A DNA stretch of 33,001 bases from Actinomadura hibisca NBRC 15177 (GCF_001552635.1 NZ_BCRO01000120.1:1-33001), one strand, 5' to 3'; shown: positions 24,136-32,334, counted from the stretch's first letter. The notes: generated by a model not told the origin, from the letters alone. Made by a program: numbers and translations.

Positions 24136-25470
24136 ATGACTTCGGAACTGCTGTCCATGCGGAAGGCGCGTTTCGGCGCCCTTCCGGCAGTCATCGCCGT
24201 CGTCGCCCTGCTGATGTTCGGGTTCGCCGCACCGGCCCAGGCCGACACCTCGACCCAGATCGCGCAGGGGCTGCTCAAGTCCCGGCTGTACGTGGTCAGC
24301 ACGGTCGCCCCGGCGGTCCCGGCGGGCGACCAGGAGCGCGCCCGGCAGGCGCTGGACTCGGCGGAGGACGCCGACGTGCGGGCCGTGATCATCCCCAACG
24401 ACACCGACCTGGCCCGGATCCGGCCGACGCTGGTGAACATCGCCAACACCGTCGGCAAGGGCAAGACCTACGTGGCGGTCACCGCCGACGGCCAGCACGT
24501 CCGCGCCATCTCCAAGGACCTCAGCGGTTCCGAGATCAACCAGGTCGTCGCCCAGAGCGGCGTCCAGGGGGCGTCGGCCGCCGACCAGGTCGTCGGGTTC
24601 ACCCGGGCGGTCGAGAAGAAGGCCGACGACCAGGCCCGCGGCGGGCTGGTCGGCATGTTCGTCACGCTGGGCGTGCTGCTGCTGGTGGTCGCCGCCGGGC
24701 TCGGGTTCTTCCTGATGGCGCGCAAGCGCCGCCGGGAGAAGGACGCCCGCGAGATGGCCGAGCTGAAGCAGGGCGTCGAAGAGGACGTGACGCTGCTCGG
24801 CGAGGACATCGCCCGCCTGGACCTGAACGTCATGGACAAGGAGCTGCCCGCCCCCATCCGCGAGGACTACGAGCGGGCCATGAACTCCTACGACAAGGCC
24901 AAGACCGCCACCGAGCGGGCCGCCCGGCCCGCCGACATGGGCGCGGTCGCCGAGGCGCTGGAGGACGGCCGCTACTACATGACGGCCACGCGCGCCCGGC
25001 TGGCCGGCGAGCCCGTGCCCGAGCGGCGCGCGCCCTGCTTCTTCAACCCGCAGCACGGCCCGTCCGTGCAGGACGTCATGTGGGCCCCGCCGGGCGGCGT
25101 GGCGCGGTCGGTCCCGGCCTGCGCCGCCGACGCCCAGGCCGTGCTGGCGGGCGGCACGCCCGACGTGCGGATGGTGCCCTACGGCAACGGCCGCCGCCCC
25201 TACTGGGACGCCGGACCGGCCTACGCGCCCTACGCGGGCGGCTACTACGCCGGGTACGGCGGCATGGACCTGATCAGCGGCATGATGATCGGCACCATGC
25301 TCGGCTCGATGATGGGCGGCGGTTTCGGCTACGGCGGCTACGGCGGCGGCTTCGACGGAGGCGGCGGCGACATGGGCGGCGGCGGAGGCGACTGGGGCTT
25401 CGGCGGCGGCGACTTCGGTGGCGGAGGCGACTTCGGCGGGGGCGGCGGGGACTTCGGCGGCGGGTTCTAG
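24136..25470 (+). CDS. Membrane protein with signal peptide, coiled segment and Gly-rich C-terminus
   Basis: 444 aa from ATG 24136; AAGGAGG is 12 nt upstream, which is rather far, but there is no other start nearby. A signal peptide ends near APAQA (residues ~12-36). An exported alpha/beta domain of ~130 aa (VRAVIIPNDTDLARIRPTLV) is followed by one membrane helix (GMFVTLGVLLLVVAAGLGFF, ~175-195), a basic stop-transfer stretch and a charged helix (REKDAREMAELKQGVEEDV). A CFFNPQHGPSVQDVMWAPP domain and a long Gly/Asp/Phe repeat tail end the protein. The layout resembles TPM-domain membrane proteins, but the TPM motif itself is not clear. The ECF-type promoter suggests cell-envelope stress. Confidence 0.85.
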   Translation: MTSELLSMRKARFGALPAVIAVVALLMFGFAAPAQADTSTQIAQGLLKSRLYVVSTVAPAVPAGDQERARQALDSAEDADVRAVIIPNDTDLARIRPTLVNIANTVGKGKTYVAVTADGQHVRAISKDLSGSEINQVVAQSGVQGASAADQVVGFTRAVEKKADDQARGGLVGMFVTLGVLLLVVAAGLGFFLMARKRRREKDAREMAELKQGVEEDVTLLGEDIARLDLNVMDKELPAPIREDYERAMNSYDKAKTATERAARPADMGAVAEALEDGRYYMTATRARLAGEPVPERRAPCFFNPQHGPSVQDVMWAPPGGVARSVPACAADAQAVLAGGTPDVRMVPYGNGRRPYWDAGPAYAPYAGGYYAGYGGMDLISGMMIGTMLGSMMGGGFGYGGYGGGFDGGGGDMGGGGGDWGFGGGDFGGGGDFGGGGGDFGGGF

Positions 25471-25479
25471 CCGCCCGCG

Positions 25480-25794
25480 ATGGCCCGCCTGCCAGGCGAT
25501 CCGGGCCCGCTGCGGTGGGCCCGGTACACGCTGGGGTTCCGGCTGCCGCCCGAGAACCGTGAGTGGGTGCGGCACGACCTGACCGACGCGGGCTGGCGCG
25601 CCCGCGTCCTGCTGCGGCACCTGGCGCTGATGCTCCCGATCTGCGCCGGGCTGGCGTTCCTGCCGGGGCCGTGGTGGATCCGGGCGCTGGTCGTGGCGCT
25701 GGTGCTGGTCTCCAGCGTGTTCACCGTGGTGATCAGCGCCGACGACCTGCGCCGGGCCCGGTTGCGGCAGCACGGGCTGGAGCCGCCGGGCTGA
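25480..25794 (+). CDS. DUF5313-like small membrane protein
   Basis: 104 aa from ATG 25480, 9 bp after the preceding stop. The N-terminus (RWARYTLGFRLPPENREWVRHDLTD) resembles the actinobacterial DUF5313 family. Two adjacent membrane helices follow (LLRHLALMLPICAGLAFLPG and ALVVALVLVSSVFTVVISA), then a short basic tail. Function is unknown. The close spacing implies co-transcription with the Gly-rich membrane protein, so it probably shares the ECF-type promoter. A hairpin terminator lies 11 bp downstream. Confidence 0.8.
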   Translation: MARLPGDPGPLRWARYTLGFRLPPENREWVRHDLTDAGWRARVLLRHLALMLPICAGLAFLPGPWWIRALVVALVLVSSVFTVVISADDLRRARLRQHGLEPPG

Positions 25795-25805
25795 GCGCAA
25801 GGAAA

Positions 25806-25833
25806 CGGCGGGCGTCCCGGTGGACGCCCGCCG
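25806..25833. terminator. Bidirectional terminator between DUF5313-like gene and lpdA
   Basis: A perfect 12-bp stem (25806-25817 with 25822-25833) with a CGGT tetraloop lies between convergent genes, preceded by GGAAA on the plus strand. Confidence 0.85.
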
Positions 25834-25845
25834 CCTCGCGTCCGA

Positions 25846-27240
25846 TCAGTAGGCGTGCTCGGTCATCAGCCGCCGCGCCGCCTCCTGGATGCTGCCCGAA
25901 AGCGACGGGTACACCGTGAAGGTGTGCGCCACCTGGTCCACCGTCAGGTGCTGCTGCACCGCCACCGACACGCCGAGGATCAGCTCGCTGGCGCGCGGCG
26001 CGACGATGACGCCGCCCAGCACGATCCCCGTGGACGGCCGGCAGAACAGCTTCACGAAGCCGTCCTCGAAGCCCTGCATCTTGGCCCGCGCGTTGGTGAA
26101 CAGCGGCAGCATGACCGTCCGGGCGTTGACCTCGCCCGAGTCGACCATCTTCTGGCTGACGCCCACCGACGCCACCTCGGGGTCGGTGAAGATGTTGGAG
26201 GCGACCCAGCCCAGCTTCAGCGGCTGCACGGCCTCGCCCAGCGCGTGCCACATCGCGATCCGGCCCTGCATGGCCGCCACCGACGCCAGGTTCAGCACGC
26301 CGGTGCAGTCGCCGGCGGCGTAGATGTGCGGGACCGAGGTCCGCGACACCTTGTCCACCTCGACGGTGCCCCACGAGGTCAGGTTGACGCCGGTCTTCTC
26401 CAGGCCGATGCCGCGCGTGTTGGGCACCATGCCGACCGTCATCAGGCAGTGCGAGCCGCGGATCTTCTGGCCGTCCTCCAGCGCGACGACCACGCCGTCG
26501 CCGGTGTTCTCGACGCCGGCGGCGCGCGAGCGCGACATGACCTTCATCCCGCGGCGCAGGAAGACCTCCTGGAGCACCGAGGCCGCGTCGGCGTCCTCGC
26601 TGGGCAGGATGCGGTCGCGCGAGGAGACCAGCGTCACCTTCGAGCCCAGCGACAGGTAGGCCCCGGCCAGCTCGGCGCCGGTGACGCCGGAGCCGACCAC
26701 GATCAGCTCCTCGGGCAGCGCGGGCAGGTCGTAGAGCTGGCGCCAGTTGAGGATGCGCTCGCCGTCGGGCTCGGCGCCGCGCAGCACGCGCGGGGTGGCG
26801 CCGGTGGCGATCAGGATGATGTCGGCGCGGATGTGCCGGTCGCCGACCGCCACCACGTGCGGCTCGACCAGCCGGGCCTCACCCCGGACGATCTTGACTT
26901 CCTCGTAGGCGAGCCGCTCGGCCACGTCGAAGGACTGGGCGCGGGCCAGGTCCTTCACCCGCTTGTTGACGGTGGCGAGGTCGGCCTCCAGGCCGCCCAC
27001 GATGCCGTCGGGGCCGCCGTTGAAGCGCAACCCGAGGGCCGCCGACTCGCTCATCACCGCCATGCGGGTGGAGGTGGCGATCAGGGTCTTGGAGGGCACG
27101 CAGTCGGTGAGCACGCAGGCGCCACCGGGGCCGTCGCGCTCCACCACCGTCACGTCCGCGCCGAGCTGCGCCGCGACGAGGGCGGCCTCGTAGCCGCCGG
27201 GGCCTCCTCCGATGATCACAATGCGAGTCACGCCTACCAT
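25846..27240 (-). CDS. lpdA: NAD(P)H-quinone dehydrogenase, LpdA type (lipoamide dehydrogenase-like)
   Basis: 464 aa. The FAD-binding GGGPGGYEAA motif (residues 11-20) is followed by the redox pair in GGACVLTDCVPSK (Cys42 and Cys47). The NAD(P) site is VVGSGVTGAELAG and the second FAD motif is IYAAGDCTG. In true dihydrolipoamide dehydrogenases the interface has a His-x4-Glu dyad (HPTLSE). Here the region reads VYPSLSGS, so both residues are lost and lipoamide reduction is unlikely. This matches Mycobacterium tuberculosis LpdA (Rv3303c), an NAD(P)H:quinone reductase. Start: ATG 27240, or GTG 27231, which would suit a leaderless start behind TAAACA at 27246-27241. It is divergent from the cyclotransferase gene, as in mycobacteria. 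Confidence 0.92.
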   Translation of the reverse strand: MVGVTRIVIIGGGPGGYEAALVAAQLGADVTVVERDGPGGACVLTDCVPSKTLIATSTRMAVMSESAALGLRFNGGPDGIVGGLEADLATVNKRVKDLARAQSFDVAERLAYEEVKIVRGEARLVEPHVVAVGDRHIRADIILIATGATPRVLRGAEPDGERILNWRQLYDLPALPEELIVVGSGVTGAELAGAYLSLGSKVTLVSSRDRILPSEDADAASVLQEVFLRRGMKVMSRSRAAGVENTGDGVVVALEDGQKIRGSHCLMTVGMVPNTRGIGLEKTGVNLTSWGTVEVDKVSRTSVPHIYAAGDCTGVLNLASVAAMQGRIAMWHALGEAVQPLKLGWVASNIFTDPEVASVGVSQKMVDSGEVNARTVMLPLFTNARAKMQGFEDGFVKLFCRPSTGIVLGGVIVAPRASELILGVSVAVQQHLTVDQVAHTFTVYPSLSGSIQEAARRLMTEHAY

Positions 27241-27292
27241 TGTTTACCACTCACGAGAGTGACCCGTACGGGGTGCCGTACGCTTGGGCGGC

Positions 27293-27745
27293 GTGACACT
27301 GTACGCGGCGTACGCCTCCAACATGGACCCCGAGCAGATGGCGGCCCGAGCCCCGCACTCCCCCATGCGCGGCACCGGCTGGTTGTCGGGCTGGCGGCTG
27401 ACCTTCGGCGGCCAGGACAAGGGATGGGACGGCGCGCTCGCGACGGTGGTCGAGGACCGCTTCGAGCAGGTGTTCGTCGTGCTGTACGACGTGCCGTCCT
27501 TCGACGAGCAGGAGCTGGACGCCTGGGAGGGCGCGGCGCTCGGCGTCTACCGCAAGATCAGGGTCCGGGTGCAGACCCTGGACGGCGACGCGCTCTGCTG
27601 GCTGTACGTCCTGGACGACTACGAGGGCGGCCTGCCGTCGGCCCGCTACCTGGGCATCCTCGCCGACGCGGCCGAGGCGGCGGGCGCGCCGGACGACTAC
27701 GTCAAGGAGCTGCGCAACCGTCCCTGCGCGTCGCTGGGCGACTGA
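27293..27745 (+). CDS. Gamma-glutamylcyclotransferase-fold protein
   Basis: 150 aa from GTG 27293, chosen over TTG 27284; TACGCT (27279-27284) lies 8 nt before it and there is no ribosome site, fitting a leaderless start. The N-terminus VTLYAAYASNMDPEQMAARA carries the (Y)(G/A)SN motif of gamma-glutamylcyclotransferase-like (GGCT/AIG2) proteins. A conserved acidic residue for catalysis could be the Glu in LDAWEGAALGVYRK. Length fits the family. Substrate is unknown, with glutathione- or mycothiol-related gamma-glutamyl compounds among the possibilities. It sits between lpdA and PNP, an order also found around Rv3303c-Rv3307 in M. tuberculosis. Confidence 0.85.
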   Translation: MTLYAAYASNMDPEQMAARAPHSPMRGTGWLSGWRLTFGGQDKGWDGALATVVEDRFEQVFVVLYDVPSFDEQELDAWEGAALGVYRKIRVRVQTLDGDALCWLYVLDDYEGGLPSARYLGILADAAEAAGAPDDYVKELRNRPCASLGD

Positions 27746-27767
27746 TCCCGGCGGTCGGTCCCGGCGG

Positions 27768-27773
27768 TAATGT
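27768..27773 (+). promoter_or_regulatory. -10 box for a leaderless PNP transcript
   Basis: TAATGT (27768-27773) is separated by 7 nt from the GTG at 27781. There is no Shine-Dalgarno sequence, and the -35 region is poor. The transcript would start at or next to the start codon. Confidence 0.5.
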
Positions 27774-27780
27774 CGGGTCC

Positions 27781-28581
27781 GTGAGCAACGACGCTTTTTC
27801 TGCGGCCCGTGCCGCGGCCGACGAGCTGCGCGCCCGGTCCGGTTTCGACTCCTTCGACGTGGCCCTGGTGATGGGGTCGGGCTGGGTCCCGGCCGCCGAC
27901 GCGCTGGGCGCGCCCGCCGCCGAGATCCCGGTGACCGAGCTGCCCGGCTTCGCGCCGCCCGCGGTGGAGGGCCACGCCGGGAAGATCCGCGTGGTGGAGG
28001 TCGGGGGCCGCCGCGCCCTGGTGTTCCTGGGCCGCACGCACCTGTACGAGGGCCGCGGCGTCGACCCGGTCGTGCACGGGGTGCGCACCGCGCTGGCCGC
28101 CGGGGCGGGCACCGTCGTGCTGACGAACGCGGCGGGCGGGCTGCGGCCCGAGCACCAGCGGGTCGGCGACCCGGTGCTGATCGCCGACCACCTGAACCTG
28201 ACCGGCGGCAACCCGCTGACGGGCGCGACGTTCCTGGATCTGTCCGAGGCGTACTCGGGGCGGCTGCGGGCGCTGGCCAAGGAGGTCGACCCGACGCTGT
28301 CGGAGGGCGTGTACGCGGCGTTCCGGGGCCCGACCTACGAGACCCCCGCCGAGATCCGCATGCTCCGCACCCTGGGCGCCGACATGATCGGCATGTCCAC
28401 GGTGCTGGAGACGATCGCGGCCCGCGAGGGCGGCGCGGAGGTGCTGGGCATCTCCCTGGTGACCAACATCGCGGCCGGGCTGTCGGACCAGCACCTGGAC
28501 CACGAGGAGGTGCTCGCGGCCGGGAAGGCGGCGGCGTCCCGCATGGGCACGCTGCTGGGCACGGTGCTGTCGAAACTGTGA
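27781..28581 (+). CDS. punA: Purine nucleoside phosphorylase
   Basis: 266 aa from GTG 27781. Family motifs of the trimeric (PNP/MTAP) type are clear: VMGSGWVP phosphate-binding loop, GRTHLYEG, VVLTNAAGGL, FRGPTYETPAE and the GMSTVLETIAAREGG region, with SLVTNIAAG near the end. It splits purine (deoxy)nucleosides with phosphate in salvage, giving a free base and (deoxy)ribose-1-phosphate. The stop overlaps the GTG of the phosphosugar mutase gene by 4 bp. The mutase may convert the ribose-1-phosphate product, which would join the pathway in one operon. The same pair exists in mycobacteria (deoD-pmmB). Confidence 0.95.
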   Translation: MSNDAFSAARAAADELRARSGFDSFDVALVMGSGWVPAADALGAPAAEIPVTELPGFAPPAVEGHAGKIRVVEVGGRRALVFLGRTHLYEGRGVDPVVHGVRTALAAGAGTVVLTNAAGGLRPEHQRVGDPVLIADHLNLTGGNPLTGATFLDLSEAYSGRLRALAKEVDPTLSEGVYAAFRGPTYETPAEIRMLRTLGADMIGMSTVLETIAAREGGAEVLGISLVTNIAAGLSDQHLDHEEVLAAGKAAASRMGTLLGTVLSKL

Positions 28582-30257
28582 GCGACTATCGGAAGGCCGC
28601 CGAGGAGTGGCTGGCGCAGGACCCCGATCCGGAGACGCGCGCCGAGCTGCGGGCGCTGCTGGACGCCGGTGACGGCGCGGCGCTGGCCGACCGGTTCGGG
28701 GCGCGGCTGGAGTTCGGGACGGCCGGGCTGCGCGGCGAGCTGGGCGCGGGCCCGGCGCGGATGAACCGCGTCACCGTGATGCGCGCCGCCGCCGGGCTGG
28801 CCGCGCGGCTGCTGCGCGACGGCGGCACGCCCAAAGTCATGATCGGGTTCGACGCGCGGCACGGGTCGCGGCAGTTCGCCGAGGACACGGCGGCGGTGCT
28901 GACCGGCGCGGGCGTCCAGGCCGGGATCTTCGCCGACCCGGTGCCGACGCCGGTGCTGGCGCACCGGGTCAAGGCGTTCGGCGAGTACGCCGCCGGGGTC
29001 ATGGTCACCGCCAGCCACAACCCGCCGCGCGACAACGGCTACAAGGTGTACTGGGGCGACGGGTCGCAGATCGTGCCGCCGCTGGACGCCGAGATCTCCG
29101 CCGCGATCGACGCGGTGGGGCGGGTGGACGAGCTGCCGCTCGGCGCCGGCTGGGAGGTCCACGACGCCTCGGCCGTCGATCTCTACCTGGAGTCGGTGGC
29201 GGGGCTGGGTCTGTGGCCGGGGGACGTCGGCGACGAGGTCCCAATCGTCTACACGCCGCTGCACGGCGTCGGGCGCGACACCTTCCTGCACGCGTTCGAG
29301 CGGGCGGGGTTCCCGGCTCCGGCGGTGGTCGCCGAGCAGGCCGAGCCCGACCCGGACTTCCCGACCGTCGCGTTCCCGAACCCCGAGGAGCCGGGGGCGA
29401 TGGACCTGGCGCTGGCGCTGGCCGCCGAGCGCGGGGCCCGGCTGGTGATCGCCAACGACCCGGACGCCGACCGTTGCGCGGTGGCCGTCCCGGCGGGCGG
29501 CGGCTGGCGGGCGCTGACCGGCGACGAGGTCGGCGGGCTGCTGGCCGAGCACGTGTTGCGGCACACCGCCGGGGACGACCGGCTGGTGGTGACGACGATC
29601 GTGTCGTCGTCGCTGCTGGGGGCGGTCGCGCGGGCGCACGGGGTGCGGTTCGCCGAGTCGCTGACCGGCTTCAAGTGGATCATGAAGGCGGGCGGTCCCG
29701 GCGACCGGATGGTCTTCGGCTACGAGGAGGCCCTCGGCTACAGCGTCGGCGGCGACGAGGGCGTGGCCGTCAACGACAAGGACGGGATCGGCGCGGCGCT
29801 GGCGGCGGCGGGCCTGGCGGTGGAGGCGGCGCGCGAGGGCCGCACGCTGCTCGACCTGCTGGACGACCAGGCGCGCCGGTACGGGCTGCACGCGACGGCG
29901 CAGGTGTCGATGCGGGTGGCGGACCTGTCGCTGATCACCGAGGCGATGGCCCGGCTGCGCGCCGAGCCGCCCGCCGAGCTGGGCGGGCGCGCGGTGGAGG
30001 CGTTCGACGACCTGGCGAAGGGCGGCGCGGGGTTGCCGCCGACCGACGGGTTGCGGTTCCGGCTGGCGGCGGGCGCGGACGGCGGGTCGGCGCGGGTGGT
30101 GGTGCGGCCGTCGGGGACCGAGCCGAAGCTGAAGTGCTACCTGGAGGTGGTGCTGCCGGTGCCGGAGGGCGGCGAGGTGGCCCCGGTGCGAGAGAAGGCG
30201 GCCGAGGCGCTGGAGGCGCTGAAGGCGGACATCTCAGGAGTTCTAGGGCTTTCCTGA
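28578..30257 (+). CDS. pmmB: Phospho-sugar mutase (phosphoglucomutase/phosphomannomutase family)
   Basis: 559 aa from GTG 28578 (GTGA overlap with PNP). All alpha-D-phosphohexomutase motifs are present: the active serine in TASHNPP (Ser146), metal loop DPDADR (~294-299), sugar-binding GYEEALGYSVG, and the phosphate-binding RPSGTEPKLKCYLEV near the end. Length and the N-terminal FGTAGLRGELG match the PGM2/PmmB-like subgroup, which includes phosphopentomutases. With PNP just upstream, ribose-1-phosphate to ribose-5-phosphate conversion is a reasonable role, but glucose or mannose phosphates are also possible. Symbol follows the syntenic mycobacterial gene and is not proof of substrate. Confidence 0.93.
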   Translation: MSDYRKAAEEWLAQDPDPETRAELRALLDAGDGAALADRFGARLEFGTAGLRGELGAGPARMNRVTVMRAAAGLAARLLRDGGTPKVMIGFDARHGSRQFAEDTAAVLTGAGVQAGIFADPVPTPVLAHRVKAFGEYAAGVMVTASHNPPRDNGYKVYWGDGSQIVPPLDAEISAAIDAVGRVDELPLGAGWEVHDASAVDLYLESVAGLGLWPGDVGDEVPIVYTPLHGVGRDTFLHAFERAGFPAPAVVAEQAEPDPDFPTVAFPNPEEPGAMDLALALAAERGARLVIANDPDADRCAVAVPAGGGWRALTGDEVGGLLAEHVLRHTAGDDRLVVTTIVSSSLLGAVARAHGVRFAESLTGFKWIMKAGGPGDRMVFGYEEALGYSVGGDEGVAVNDKDGIGAALAAAGLAVEAAREGRTLLDLLDDQARRYGLHATAQVSMRVADLSLITEAMARLRAEPPAELGGRAVEAFDDLAKGGAGLPPTDGLRFRLAAGADGGSARVVVRPSGTEPKLKCYLEVVLPVPEGGEVAPVREKAAEALEALKADISGVLGLS

Positions 30258-30264
30258 GCTGCTA

Positions 30265-30309
30265 TGGCCGTGCCCTGACGGCGCTGAACGCGCGCCTGGG
30301 GCACGGCCA
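30265..30309. terminator. Nested bidirectional hairpin between mutase and XRE-cupin genes
   Basis: An outer perfect 11-bp stem (30265-30275 with 30299-30309) encloses an inner GGCGC/GCGCC stem (30280-30284 with 30292-30296). It lies between convergent genes. Confidence 0.85.
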
Positions 30310-30318
30310 CGCCGCGTT

Positions 30319-30888
30319 CTAGGCGTCCGGGGAGACCTCGATGTGCTCGGCGATCCCGACGAGCAGCACGCGCGTCCCCGCGTCCAGGACCCGCCAGCGG
30401 TGCGCCACGCCGCCCGCGCAGTAGAGGGTGTCGCCCGCTTCCAGGACGTGGTGCTCGCCGCCCGCCTCGACCTCGGCGCGGCCCGCGACGACGTACATGA
30501 TCTCGTCGTTGCGGTGGGTGAAGGCCCGGTCCCAGTCGTGGGAGCCGGTGAACTCCAGCGCGTGCAGCCGCTGGTGCCCGCGGACGAGGGGGCGCACGCC
30601 GCCGTCGCCGTCCTCGGTGGTCTCCGGCGGCCCGGCGCGGACGACGTCCACGGCCTTCCGGCCGCCCGCCGCGGCGAACAACTGCACGGCCGTGGTGTCG
30701 AGGGCGTCGGCGATGCGCTGGAGCGAACGCATGCTGGGCCGCGCGCGGTCGTTCTCGATCTGGCTGAGGAACGGGGCCGACAGGCCGGTGCGGTCGGCGA
30801 GGCCGGCCAGCGTGAGGTCCAGGGCGCGGCGGCGGCGCCGGACGCTGGCCCCGACGCGCGGACCGCCCTCATTCACCGATTTCGCCAC
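30319..30888 (-). CDS. XRE-family regulator with C-terminal cupin domain
   Basis: 189 aa from GTG 30888, with GAGGGG 4-5 nt upstream; TTG 30912 with AAGGAG is an alternative. The N-terminal HTH (VRRRRRALDLTLAGLADRTG and SAPFLSQIENDRARPSMRSL) is followed by a cupin_2 domain (~110-185) with HRNDEIMYVVAGRAEVEAGG and LEAGDTLYCAGGVAHRW. Such regulators often sense a small ligand and repress metabolic genes next to them. It is divergent from the arylsulfotransferase-like gene, and the perfect palindrome at 30942-30960 lies between the two. A TAATCT -10 box (30930-30925) fits its own promoter. Autoregulation and control of the neighbour are inferred. Confidence 0.92.
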   Translation of the reverse strand: MAKSVNEGGPRVGASVRRRRRALDLTLAGLADRTGLSAPFLSQIENDRARPSMRSLQRIADALDTTAVQLFAAAGGRKAVDVVRAGPPETTEDGDGGVRPLVRGHQRLHALEFTGSHDWDRAFTHRNDEIMYVVAGRAEVEAGGEHHVLEAGDTLYCAGGVAHRWRVLDAGTRVLLVGIAEHIEVSPDA

Positions 30889-30941
30889 TTTTCCCCTCAG
30901 ATCAGTAGGCAATACCCCTCTCCTTAGATTAGCTTTGCTGT

Positions 30942-30960
30942 CATCAAACAAAGTTTGATG
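30942..30960. promoter_or_regulatory. Perfect palindrome CATCAAAC-AAA-GTTTGATG, probable operator
   Basis: 8-bp perfect arms separated by AAA lie between divergent XRE-cupin and arylsulfotransferase-like genes. The right arm runs into the GGAGGAG ribosome site of the latter. It lies just behind the TAGATT/TAATCT promoter boxes. It is the likely binding site of the adjacent regulator. Confidence 0.7.
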
Positions 30961-30971
30961 GAGGAGCAGAG

Positions 30972-32093
30972 TTGAGCACCGTTGACCAGAACACCCGCCG
31001 CCGCCGCGGCACCGGCCTCATCGCGCTGGACGCCGACCGCGCGTTCGACGGGTACACCCTGTTCGCGCCGCTGACCGGCACCGGCGAGGTCTACCTGATC
31101 GACCTGCACGGCACCGTCGTGCACCGCTGGAAGATGCCCCACCGGCCCGGACGGCACGCGCGGATCCTGCCCAACGGGAACCTGGCCTACAACGGGACGC
31201 TCCCCGACCAGCCGACGCTGTTCGCGATGTGGGACAAGTACCGGGGCGGCTCGATGGCGGAGGTCACCCCCGACGGTGAGATCGTCCGCGAGCACATCGA
31301 CCCGATGCAGCACCACGACGCGCACCACCTGGGCGACGGCGGGGTCATCTACGCCGCCCTGGAGCCGCTGCGCGGCGCGGAGGCGGCGGCCGTGCGGGGC
31401 GGGGTGCCCGGCTCGGAGGCCGACGGCACGGTCTGGGCCGACACCGTCAAGCAGGTCGACGCCGCCGGGAACCTGGTGTGGTCCTGGCGGGTCGCCGACC
31501 ACCTGGACCGGGACGAGTACGCGCTGCACGAGGCGTACTCGCGCGAGCACTGGCCCCTGATCAACAGCGTCCGCCCGCTGGCGGACGGCAACATCCTGGC
31601 GAGCCTGCGCAGCGTGTCGGCGGTGGTGGTCATCAGCCGGGAGACCGGCGAGATCCTGTGGCGCACCGAGCCGGGCGTGGTGTCGCAGCAGCACTGCCCG
31701 ACCGAGCTGGCCGACGGCAACATCCTGATCTTCGACAACGGGGTGTTCCGGCCGCACCGGGACGTGCCGTTCTCCCGGGTGATCGAGGTCGAGCGGAGCA
31801 GCGGGAAGGTCGTCTGGGAGTACCACGACCCGTCCCGCGAGGCGTTCTTCGCGCCGTTCATGGGCGCGGCGCAACGCCTGCCGAACGGCAACACCCTGGT
31901 CACCGACTCGCCAGGGGGCCGCATCTTCGAGGTGACGGCCGAGGGCTACCTGTGCTGGGAGTACGTGGTGCCCTACTTCGGCGGCTACCGGGAGGCCGAG
32001 GTGGGCAGGTTGTTCCCGGCGGAGGGGAACGCGCTGTTCCGGGCGTACCGGTACTCGGCGGCCGAGTTGCCTTGGCTGGGCGTCGGAGTCTGA
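30972..32093 (+). CDS. Arylsulfotransferase (ASST)-like protein
   Basis: 373 aa from TTG 30972, with GGAGGAG 5-6 nt upstream. Repeated beta-propeller-like blades contain GEVYLIDLHGTVVHRWKMP, LPNGNLAYNG, LADGNILASLRS and LPNGNTLVTDS, each with the W/NGN pattern of ASST and related propellers. A His-rich HHDAHH (114-119) and a later HCPTEL may be part of the active centre. There is no signal peptide, so it should be cytoplasmic, unlike periplasmic ASST of enterobacteria. It may transfer sulfate from phenolic esters or only share the fold. It stands behind the XRE-cupin operator and so probably is induced by a small ligand. Confidence 0.82.
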   Translation: MSTVDQNTRRRRGTGLIALDADRAFDGYTLFAPLTGTGEVYLIDLHGTVVHRWKMPHRPGRHARILPNGNLAYNGTLPDQPTLFAMWDKYRGGSMAEVTPDGEIVREHIDPMQHHDAHHLGDGGVIYAALEPLRGAEAAAVRGGVPGSEADGTVWADTVKQVDAAGNLVWSWRVADHLDRDEYALHEAYSREHWPLINSVRPLADGNILASLRSVSAVVVISRETGEILWRTEPGVVSQQHCPTELADGNILIFDNGVFRPHRDVPFSRVIEVERSSGKVVWEYHDPSREAFFAPFMGAAQRLPNGNTLVTDSPGGRIFEVTAEGYLCWEYVVPYFGGYREAEVGRLFPAEGNALFRAYRYSAAELPWLGVGV

Positions 32094-32107
32094 GTCCGAG
32101 CCGGGCA

Positions 32108-32128
32108 CCACGTCGGAGAGGGACGTGG
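32108..32128 (+). terminator. Short hairpin after the arylsulfotransferase-like gene
   Basis: CCACGTC (32108-32114) pairs with GACGTGG (32122-32128) around a 7-nt loop, 14 bp after the stop codon. It is a modest candidate with no T-run. Confidence 0.5.
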
Positions 32129-32213
32129 CGGAGCACGCTCTGGCGCGGGAGCGGAGTCCCGGCCATCAGCGGGTTCCGCCGCAGGTCAGGGTGGGGGTGA
32201 GCGATGTGGCGCG

Positions 32214-32319
32214 CCGGTCGGGAAACCGGTCGAAAAAAGATCAACGATCTTCGAACCAACCCCCCGCCCCCGCCATCACAGAAGGCACCAACAGCACAAC
32301 AAGCTGCTCAGCAGCAGCT
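32214..32319 (+). promoter_or_regulatory. Leader region of the secreted protein gene with three inverted repeats
   Basis: CCGGT/ACCGG (32214-32229), AAGATC-AAC-GATCTT (32237-32251) and a 7-bp hairpin AGCTGCT-CAGC-AGCAGCT (32302-32319) lie in the 240 bp before the ATG. An A-tract (AAAAAA) sits at 32233-32238. No known riboswitch was recognised. The promoter is not clear. Confidence 0.4.
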
Positions 32320-32334
32320 CAGATCGGGGAACCC

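Noticed and set aside
24004..25800. 598-aa minus-strand frame opposite the Gly-rich membrane protein
   Set aside because: Antisense composition, with no ribosome site. The plus-strand gene has signal peptide, membrane helix and clean codon use.
32094..32334. c-di-AMP riboswitch (ydaO type) before the secreted protein gene
   Set aside because: Some hairpins are present, but I could not fit the conserved ydaO core.
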